Source: Uloborus plumipes (Eukaryota > Arthropoda > Arachnida > Araneae > Uloboridae). Taken from it: 64,000 nucleotides of DNA. The translations under genes and the position numbers were made by a program. Where the stretch lies: assembly GCA_038373865.1 (NCBI GenBank), contig JAXGGA010004736.1, forward strand, positions 1-64,000. The letters are read 5' to 3'. Positions 1 through 10,719 of the stretch are shown piece by piece; position 1 is the first letter of the stretch, and each line of letters starts with the position of its first letter. Under the pieces are notes generated by a model. That model saw only the letters and a program-made list of their open reading frames with translations. It searched no databases and was not told the origin of the DNA.

Positions 1-1254
1 GCTCTTCAACAATAAGGGGGTTTAGGAAAATAATATTGTAAAAGCAGAATTTTTTTTACATGTTTGTCTGAAATGTTTCAAATGTTTTTGTTCATCATTT
101 AATTTTACTGGAAGAGAAAATCATTTGGTTAATCTGAGATATTTTTGAAGTTCATTTTGAAATTAGCTTCGTATTTAGTGTTACAAATAAATGTACTGTA
201 GCGTCAGAAAAATATTTTAAATTTTATTACCCGTCTGGAGAATGTTTCGATGGGGAGAAAGAATTTTCAAAACATAGCGATTAGAACGGAAGCAACTTCA
301 ATGCTAAACCTAGTGTCAGACTGAAACTGTCGGATATTTGATTTAAACTTTGAACTTATTTGTTCCATAACTATTTCCTTAAGAGATATTTTTTTTCGAA
401 GTTGACTGAATTTCAAAGAATCAATATTAGGCTTGTTCTGTTATTTTTTTTTTAGTTTATACTTTCATATTTTTCAATTATTATTTTATTTCGACTTATA
501 AACTATTGTTTTACAAACTAAAAAAAATCCTCCCAAATTTTAACTGTGTGCAGCTGGAGGGGGAGGGGGTCGCTTGTAACATATAGTTTAACACTCAATC
601 AGTTTGCCTACTTCAGTCTGATTTTAGAAAGGGTTCAGAAAGTAAAAAAGGTAGAGAACCGCTGATCTAATTCAATCTATCTATTGAGCTAGTGCTATTC
701 ATTATTCTTTTAAGAAAAACGTGGAATAATGACACATAATTGATATTTTGCTCAATGCCTTGTGCAAAAATTAATTTTTTTCAACATCTGTCATGGGGCA
801 GAATAAATTAATTTTTTTCAACTCCGAAAGTAACACAAAAAAATTCTACCACTATCATTGAACACGTGTTTCACTCGAAATTGAATGTTGTGTTTTATAT
901 TTTAATCCTTTGGCATCTTGTAAGTGTTTAAATTACTTTAAATATTTTTAGCTACTTTAACTTGTGCAACTTAACATTGTTAAGGAGATACAAATAACTA
1001 AAGTTAATTTTATATTTGAATAATACACTATTTTAAAATGTGAATATTGCACTAAAACTATTTTCAGAACTGTTTCAATGTTCTTAAATCATATTGAATT
1101 TTCATTCTTTTCCCACTAGCATGCCTGATGCAGACAACTTGACCCCCCCCCCCCCCAGTTTTTTTTTCTTTTTATGTAGGATCTCTTGATATCAGAATGT
1201 TTTTTCTGCCCTGGTTTTTGCGAATTTAATTTTTACCATGACTTCTACTTTCAG
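1..1254. other. Intron or upstream sequence, no exon recognised
   Basis: AT-rich sequence with a poly-C run at about 1143-1156. Around 890-990 there is one diverged copy of a repeat (motif ttttgcatcttgtaa-like) that is tandem at 45660-46240. No coding exon could be supported, although this should be an intron of the cyclophilin gene. Confidence 0.5.
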
Positions 1255-1382
1255 AGGTACAAGACTCCATCTCCTACTAAAAGTAGATCTGGAAGTGAAA
1301 CACCTCCACATTGGAAGCAAGAACAATCAAGATTGCGTAAAATGCCATTGCCAACAAAAGAGACTACTCCTGAAGATTCAAG
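1255..1382 (+). CDS. Cyclophilin gene exon with the SETPPHW motif
   Basis: The acceptor is tctactttcag before AGGTAC and the donor is AG|GTAATT. The 128-nt exon enters in phase 0 and leaves with two bases (AG) of an Arg codon. The SETPPHWKQEQSRLRK segment is the most diagnostic piece of the gene and links it to PPIG/NKTR/Moca-cyp. No earlier exon could be recognised between 1 and 1254. Confidence 0.82.
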
Positions 1383-2660
1383 GTAATTTTGTTCCATCTC
1401 TCCCCTTTGCTGTCTGTATTTAATTTTCAATCCTTATTTCAATGCAGCAGCTCCAACTTATTATATATATATATATATTTTTTTAAGCAGAGCTTGAAAA
1501 TTATATTGGGCATGTAAATATTCTGATTTGACATGAATCTTCTACCCTTACATGCCTGGCTAGACATGCAATCAAATATTTCTTTCCAAGGCTTTATCAT
1601 TTCGTATTTTATTAAAAAAAATACTATATGTTAATATTAAAGTACTTGATTCAGATATAAAGCTACTAGTTTAATTTTTTGTCTCGTTAACATGTTGACA
1701 GCTGAACTACGAGATATGTTCCATCACAGCTTTAAAAATGAGACAATGTCCGAAATTCCAAGTTTATTATTTTGGCAAGGATCCTGTTTACATGCTGAGG
1801 ATTTAAGATCCTTTGGAATCACTGTTCGTTTTATGTCTTGAAAAAGTATGTCTTAAACACACAAATAATTTAAGTTTGTTTTGCCATTTATTCCAAACTT
1901 TAAAAAAAATGTATATGCATTGTGATTTCATTGATAATTATATCTAAAATTGGATTTATGTGCGTGTATATTAGGGTGGGGCGAAAAATAAAAAGTTTTT
2001 CATATCAACTTCTAATAGTTGCCAAAAGTTGTCTTTGGTGATAGTTAGCTTTTGTGCAAAATTTGAGAAAAATCGGTTAATATCTTCAGGGGGTGCTGCG
2101 ATCGCAAAGTTTTATAGCTTTTATCGGGATTTTATGGTTAAAATACGAAAAACAATGCCGTTAGCTAATCTCATTGCATTTTTTTACTCATAAGATATAT
2201 TCATGCATTCAAAGCATATGAAATAACTCACAAAAAATTATTTTATATGATATATTTATATTTCAAGCATTTAAAAAGAAACAAAAACGTGAAAAAAAGT
2301 GATTTTTTAAAAATATTTTTTATCTTATAAAATAATGTTTGTGAGTCATTTCATATGCTTTTAATGCATGAAAGCATCTTTTGAATAACAAGAAGTTCTG
2401 TCAAGAACTAAACGAGCCTACTTTCCCGTACATCGACATCGGCATTCTCGTATCTGATCATTATTCTCTTAATTATCTGAGACTGAAAATTATGTCAAAC
2501 ATACCTTTTTAGCACTTACAGCTGATTTCGAAAAGCAAAATATACCCCTTTCATCAGATGAAGTAGACACGTAAAAAGTAATTAACGAATAAATAAAGTT
2601 TTGTCGCACCTTTTAAAGAGTGTAACTGTCCCTCCGTAGAAAAAATCCTCATCGTTTTCA

Positions 2661-2721
<61 letters not shown>

Positions 2722-5700
2722 TAAATAAATGAATAAATAAAAGTACAAAGAGCATCAAAACACATTTTATCAAAGAAAGAAAAAAAAAGAAAAAAAAAAA
2801 ACTCGTCCGTTAATAAAATGTCTCGAATTTCACTTTTAATCTGTTGCCAGTTGTTAAATATAAATAAAGAATAAAATGTTCTCGTGAATGAAAAATTTTT
2901 GTTACAAAAAAAACATCGTCTGCCAAAAAAAAAAAAATAATAATAATAAATAAAATAAAACAAATAAATAAATAAACAAAAAATCGTCTGCACAGTCAGT
3001 AATTTTTTTTCTGAGCCTGCATTTCCGCCATGTTTGCGGAGTCGGAGTCGGAATCAGAGTCCTCACAGAAGATTACTCAGAAAAGTACGTTACAAACATT
3101 ATTTATCAAAACCATTTTCTTGCAAAGTTAGTTTGAAGGAAATCCGACTTTAAGTTCAGGATCAACATTCAACTCAAATTCCTCGTAGACGCTAATGTTA
3201 ATTTTTTTTCTGAACGGTTCAATATTGAACGAAAAATGGTTCAAATCAAAAAGCGAAATATGGGAATGTATGGGAAAGTCTCTCCGAGATCTTTCAAACA
3301 AAAAAAAGTTTATTCCATTCGGACGGTTCACTCAAAAGTTATTAGGTGGGGAAAGGTTGCTTGAACTGTTCAATGTTGAACGAAAAAGTGTTCAAATTGA
3401 AAATTTAAATACGGTAATGAAGTATCCTTGCTGAGATCCTTCGAACAAAAAAAAGTTTATTTAAATCGGACTGTTCACTCAAAAGATATTAGGGGTGACA
3501 GCTTGATTGAGCGGTTCAATGTTGAACGAAAAATTGTTCAAATCGAAAATGTAGATACGGGAATGAAGTATCCTTGAAAAGATCTTTCGAACAAAAAAAA
3601 GTTTGTTCAAATCGGATTGTTCACTCAAAAGTTAGCATCGCGGGACAAGGTGGTTTGAACGGTTCAAAGTTGAACCAAAAATTGTCCAAATCGAAAAATC
3701 AAATATGGGAATGAGCTGCACTCGATGAGATCTTTCGAACAAAAAAAAATTATTCCATTCGGACGGTTCACTCGAAAGTTATTGGTGGAGAAAGGTTGCT
3801 TAAAAGGTTCAATGTTGAACCAAAAGTGTTCAAATTGAAAATTTAAATACAGTAATAAAGTATCTTTGCGAGATGCTTCAAACAAAAAAAAGTTTGTTTA
3901 AATCGGACTGTTCATTCAAAAGTTATTAGGGGTGACAGCTTGATTGAGCGGTTCAATGTTGAACGAAAAATTGTTCAAATCGTAAATGTAAATACGGGAA
4001 TGAAGTACCCTTGAAAAGTTCTTTCTAACAAAAAAAAGTTTGTTCAAATCGGACTGTTCATTAAAAAGTTAATATCGCGGGACCGGTTTTTTGAACGGCT
4101 CAAAGTTGAACCAAAAATTGTTCAAATCAAAAAATCAAATATGGGAATGAGCTGTACTCGCCGAGATCTTTCCAACAAAAAAAAGTTTGTCAAAATCGGA
4201 ATGTTCATTCAAAAGTTATTAGGGGGGGACAGACAGACCGACCGACCGACACACAAATTCCCCATCTCAATACCCTACTTTCAAATTTTTAATTTTTCGA
4301 TATTCATTTTACTTTTTTATTTTTTTAACTTGGCGATATTTTTTGGACTTGGCGATATTTTTTTAACTTGGCGATATTTTTTGGACTTGGCGATATTTTT
4401 TAGATGCATTAAGCTACTTTTAATACTTTTTTCGTCTTTCTTTTATTTTTAACGGGAAAGTAGGCTAAAAAAACGCAAAGAGACTAGCTAAAGGCATTCT
4501 TTTTGATATTTTAACCATAAAATCCATAACAAAGCTATGGTAAAACTTTGCGATCGCAGCGCCCCCTGAAGATATGAACCGATTTTTCTCAAATTTTGCA
4601 CAAAAGCTAACTATCACCAAAGACAACTTTTGGCAACTATTAGAAGTTGATCTAAAAAACTTTTTATTTTTCGCCCCACCCTAGTGTATATATCTGTGAA
4701 AGAAATTTTCTTATTTTTTAGAGCCCAAGAAGGATTTGAACAGGCTGAAGATGAAGAGATGGCAATTCAAAATTCATTACTACCTTCCAGATTAGGGTAA
4801 ATTGATCTTTTCAGTGGTTTTCTATGTTCACTTAATTTGGAGAAGGATTTGGATAAAGGAATCACTTAATTAAAGTTACTGCATTTGCTTTTATCATTAT
4901 CATTACTGTTATTTAGTAAAAAGATTATTCTTCTGCAATTTTTTTCTTAGTTCCACATTCATTTAATTTCACCTCTTTGAATGGTGTTTATAATAGTTTT
5001 CAGTGCCTTTGGATGAGTAAAAATGCTGTTTGGGGTATGTTTTCTGAAAATGTGTCTGTTTAAATGATAATTGTTAGCGACCGTGACTGACATACTCTTT
5101 AACTTATTTATTGTATATTTGTTTCAATTTTTAAAGACTTGCATAGGATTCTGAGTTACTCACTTTCCTCATTTATCTCGCCCTTTTTTTTTCAAATTTA
5201 TCTTTATTTGTATCTTTTTACTTTCTTCTATATCTAATATATAGAAGAAAGTATTGGTTTCGTGAAAATTTTCGAATGTCGAATTTTGACGGATTTGCAC
5301 GTTTTGAGGTGGCGCTGAGTCCTTTTCGACCATTTTTGGAAAATGTCTGTCTGTGTGTCTGTGTGTGAGTCTGTATGTGTGTGACCAGTTTTTGTGGCCG
5401 CGCTAAAGCAAAAACTACTGCATGAAATCAAACAAAATTTTTTGCACACATGTACCACTATGTGAACTGGTTAACCTGACTTTTGTTAGCGAATTCCTCC
5501 AAGGGGGGGGGGGGTGGAGCAATCGCACCTGTTCTGCGCGGGGGGGATTGCTATATCTCAGGAAGTAACCGGCGGAATCAAATGAAAATTGGTCCATAAG
5601 TAGACCCTACTGAGTACAGGTGCTGATTCAATTTGCGTGTCAATATCTTGAAGGGGGGTGGAGCAATCGCACGTGTTCTGCGCGAGGATGATTGCTATAT

Positions 5701-8700
5701 CTCAGGAAGTAACCGGCGGAATCAAACGAAAATTGATCCATAGGTAGACTCTACTGAGTACAGGTGCTGATTCAATTTTTTTGTCAATATCTCGAAGGGG
5801 GGTGGAGCAATCGCACGTGTTCTGCGCGGGGGTGACTTCTATATCTCAGGAAGTAACTGGCGGAATCAAACGAAAAATGGTCCATAGGTAGACCCTATTG
5901 AGTACAGATGCTGATTCAATTTGTGTGTCAATATCTCAAAGGGGGGTGGAGCAATCAAAAGTGCTTATTTTGTCATTGCACCAACTGCATCTCGGGAAAT
6001 ATTGCTGCGATTTTAATGAAATTTGGAATAACACTAACCCTATATGGAAGCAAGCATCGATTAAATTTTGGCGCCAATTGCCCCAGGGGGAGGGTGGGGT
6101 GATTTTTGCGCTTAGTCAACAATGCGAAAAATTAATTCATTAAAAATTGCTTTCACGTTATTTAATTATAAAAACATCTGAAAACTTTCAATGATTTGAA
6201 ATTTTTTAACTGTTGTCAATTTCTTTTTACTAACAAATAAAATGTTTGCAATTAATCTAAATAATGCTTTTGCAATGATTTCCAATTTCGCTCATTGATT
6301 CTGCATTTGCAGGGTTATTACGATAATTGGAAAATTGGAGCTGTCTCCAATTATTCCGGCGAGTACGTATTTTATTTTGTAACCGGAATTCATAAGATAG
6401 ATATAGAAGAAAGTTTCGTGACGGCCACGACAGCTAGTTTTTATAAAGTGTGGTTTTTTTTTTCTTTATTTGCTTATTTATGTTTTAAATTTGATACAGA
6501 GCTGTGTCACAGTCTTGGAGGGAAAGTGCTTTTGAAGAGTCAAGAAAGAATTGGAAGGACCGTGCTTCTGAAGATTCAAGAAAATCTCGGAAGGAAAGTG
6601 CTTCTGAAGACTCAAGAAAAACTTCGAAGGGAAGTGCTTTTGAAGACTCAAGGAGAAATTGGAAGGGAAGTGCTTTTGAAGACTCAAGAAAAAATTCAAA
6701 CAGAGAAAATCGTAAAAGGTTAGTTTATTTAAAAGTTTGATTCCCATCGTTTGATATGTATATCAGACAGAAAAACTGCTTCTGAAAAACAACACAAAAT
6801 AAACTAAAGCTGAAAGATTTTTTTTCGCGCATGAATCATTTTCCTTCGTAAACTCATGGTCAGGGTATATCTTCTTCAAATTAGCTAATTTTTTGAATCC
6901 AACATGATGAAACCAACTCACTATTGTTTCAAAGCTTTAATTCAGCTTTCATCACTTTCAGCTTTAATTTACTTCCAAGCTTACACTTCCCGTCTAATTG
7001 CATCCAATACAGCAACTATTTTAACTAGTTTGCCGCTAATTTAGTGTTTTTGTCTTATTTATCAAATACTTTAAAACTAGTTGTTTACAACGAATTTTGA
7101 AAGCTTAATTTCAACATTCATTTGTTAACAGTTTGACATGCTTGCTAGCAAGAAGATGGCCTCCATATGTTCTTAATGAATATATTTTAAATAAGAAGTA
7201 GCCTAAAATTGTATTTTGCGGATACAGATTTTGAAAAATTCACCCCAGAGCCCCCATGCCTCCCTACTATGTTTAAAAAAAACCTTTTAGCAATTAAAGA
7301 ATCCTTCATTCACTCATGTAATAATGTTATTAATACTTCATGTTTGCAACATGTTGAAAGATTTTTTATTTTCTTTAAGTTTGTAAAGTTTTTTAATTTT
7401 TAAAAGCTTCAAAGGTAAAATTAAACTGGCTAATGAAGTCCTTGTTAAAATTTCAGTGAATAATGCATAAATTGTTTTATTCCTTGATATTGTATTACAT
7501 TTTGCATTTTTCATTTCTATTTCCCCCAGTTCTGGAGACTTAAAATTCCTAGAGCGTTATTCATCTTATGAGGTTGAAGATTCTCAGGATTCTCCCATGC
7601 GGAGCAAGATAGTAGTTAAGTCTTCCAGACAAGACGAAGCCGGGCCTTCTGATCGAAAATTCGGACGAGATTCTGAGAGAAAAGGGAGGAGAGAATTAAG
7701 TGAGCGTAAAAGCGAATTTGAGCGTGATACCAACTTTCAAAGGCATGTTATAAATGACCGTCACGAAACAAACAATAAAGTAACTAAAGTGCCCGAAAAA
7801 ACCTCTGCGCAAATTTCAAATGAAAAACAAAAAATTAAATCTCTGAAGAAGGATTTGTTTAAGTATACTAATTATGGGGATGATAGTGATGACGACGATG
7901 ATGATGATGATTCGCCAGAACACAAAACTTTTCCCAAAGAAAAATCAGTTGAGAAAGAAATTAAAGATAATTTGACAAATAGTCCTACCACTGGCAAAAA
8001 AGTTGATGACTTTGAATTAAACAAATCAAATTCACATTCTCCAGAATTCCAAGCTCAGAAAAACTCATTGGAATGTGAAGTTCAGAATGAGCCTGTAAAT
8101 ATAACATTAGATGACAGCCTGCCGGAGCCTGTAGATAAACCTTTAGTTGAAGAAGATGACCAGCATGAAGTGCCAAATAAGCATTTTGCAAGTGTTAGAA
8201 ATGATGCAATTGAGAACACAGCTTCAATAGAGTTCAATGCTGCAGTTTGTGAAAAGGAACCTAAACGTACTTCTTCATTTGCAACATCCCCAGACATTGA
8301 GCTCTTGCCATCCATAATTCCAGAGCAATCTGTTGAAAACTATGGTGTTAAATCCAGCAATAATGAAGACACGCTGTTTGTAAACAAGTTGCAGAAAGAA
8401 GTAAGCAAAGTAAGATATTCTTTTATTTATTTATTTTTGAATAATCATAAAAATATTCTGAATGAATTTGTTATGTGTGTAAAAAAGAAATTGGCCAAAG
8501 TGGAATGAGTGGCCAAAGCAGGAATTTGCAATAGTGTGTGTAAATCAACATGTGATCTTTCATTGTTTTTAGATATGGCATGTCTGATACCTCCTTGCTG
8601 CTATCGCATTTAGTCTTTAAATTATGCCTTTCAAGTTACTAATAACTTGGGGATTGAGCAGAATGTGAGAAAAACCACTCATCCAACTCGTCCGTTTCTC

Positions 8701-10685
8701 ATATACCATACGATGAAGTTTTCTTTTGCTCTTCTTCTTGTATGAAAAATCTTAGGCTTTGCAGAAATAATGTCACATCAATTTGATAGTGCTTGAGAAC
8801 TATACTTATAACCTCACCTAGTATAGTTGTAATGCTGTGTTTAGGATTTACAAATCCTTCACAATCCTGCCAAGTTAAGTTTGTCCAAACTATAGTCTGA
8901 ACTTCAGTAAGCAAACTAGTTGCCACATGTATCCTTTAAAATGTCTTATGTTTCGGGGAGGGTTTTACAAATTTCTCATGAGATCTATATGATGAAGAAA
9001 ATTAGTTTTTTTTATATTCTACCCGTTTTTGATATACAGTATAACCTTGATTTAACGATTGCCTATGGACTGTAAAAATTTATCGTTAAATCGAGAAAGC
9101 ATACTTATAAGTTAAACGGATTAAACTATTGATAATTAAGTGAATGCTTAAAAACTGCGCATTTATATTATTTCCAAAGTTATTTCATCGATCTTTGTTT
9201 TCTCGTGTTGAGAAAATTTCACTTTTTTCGACTGATCACTCTCCTCTCAAGGTACAAAAAAATTTTATTTGGAATGCTAGAAGTTTGGATGTTACTGAAA
9301 GATGAATCTTTTTACTATTGGAACATGAGGTCTCATGCTGTTGCAAGTAAAATAGTTTGAAAAATATTTTAAACATATACTACTGTATTTTTGACGAGAG
9401 ATAATTTGGCCCTGCCCGATATTATCGTTAAATCGAGGAAAGCTATCGTTAAATTGAGGAAGTTTTAACATTAAATTCAAGGCATATGAGTCGGAACCAA
9501 TGAAATGTATCGTTAAATTGGAGAAATCGTTAAATCGGGTATCGTTAAATCGAAGTTATACTGTAATAGGTTATTTAATGAGGAGAGATTACTTTAAAGG
9601 CATTAACATCAGCAAATGTTGAACCTGAAAAAAAAAAAAATTCTGATTCATACATTAAATATTCATCCAATGAAATATTTAATGTCTTTTTAATATCTTG
9701 AAGAAGGGGGGGGGAGATGCATGATGGGAAATGTGAGGCAAAGTGAAATGGTAAAATATTTTCAGTTTGCAGCGCCACCTATCTAGCAGTATTTTAACTA
9801 AGTTCCTAAACATATACTTGATTCCTGTCAAAAAATAAGTAGCTCCAAAGATCAACAAGAAAATTTTTACCAGCCATTTTCTAAATTTGATACCTTTGTT
9901 GAAAAATTCGTGGTTTTTTTCAAAATTATTTCTTGTTATTATAAAACGATAAATTTTCAAATTATCGTTTTAACAATTAATTGAAATCTACTGATGTCCA
10001 GTGCAGTCCTTATTTAGTTTATATTTGGCATTTTTTGATTTTAAATGGTCAATGTAATTTGTCAAGTGCACTCAGGGCAAAGTGAAATTGATTTTGTTTA
10101 CTTATTCAGTTCTTTATTAAATCACATACTTGTTTCATTATTTATTAATTTATTTACATTCTTTTACTTAATTATTTACTTATTTACTCATTTATTGACT
10201 CATTTTCTTGTTAATTCTCTACTTTATTCACTCATTTATTTTTTCTCACATATTAATTAATTCATTTATTCATTTACTTAGGCACTTATTTGATGAAAAC
10301 TACTGTTAATCGTCAAATAGTAAATTTTTCACAACAAAAATATTTTGTTTTTCACTTGACCCCATGATTTTTTGAAGTGAAAATTCCACATTTTTTTGAA
10401 AGAACAAAATAATTACCAAAGATGAAAAACAATATTTTAACAAAAGTTGTATTACAAAATACATTATTCCTTCTTTATGTACACTGATTTTTAGAACGAA
10501 TTTCCTATTTGTTCATTTTGAAATAGGTGCCTGATCTTAACTATTTCACTTTGCCCCACATTTCTCTACTTATATGTGTGCATGCCTTAAAGAAAAACAT
10601 TCTTGGTTATTTTTCTGTATCGGGATCAGTTGAACTTTACAATTTATTGAATTGGTACCCTCCGTCACCAATTAACCACTTATGA

Positions 10686-10719
<34 letters not shown>

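Larger units (their letters stand above)
1972..4683. mobile_element. Nonautonomous TIR transposon, 2.7 kb, hAT-like, with internal satellite
   Basis: The ends begin TAGGGTGGGGCGAAAAATAA and are inverted over roughly 180 bp (1972-2153 against 4500-4683). Each end is flanked by gtgtatat (1964-1971 and 4684-4691), a perfect 8-bp duplication as made by hAT and a few other superfamilies. A second, inner inverted pair AGCCTACTTTCCCGT lies at 2415-2429 and 4452-4466, suggesting an older or nested unit. No transposase was found; the long frames near 2554-2993 are translations of microsatellite DNA. Confidence 0.8.

Noticed and set aside
2554..2993. Several open frames of 60-110 codons on the - strand, rich in Tyr, Leu or Phe
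   Set aside because: They are translations of (AAT)n and A-rich DNA within a transposon.
6295..6747. A 142-codon frame and antisense frames with LLKTQEKL-type repeats
   Set aside because: By-products of the 36-bp minisatellite; the exon frame with correct splice phases is the other one.
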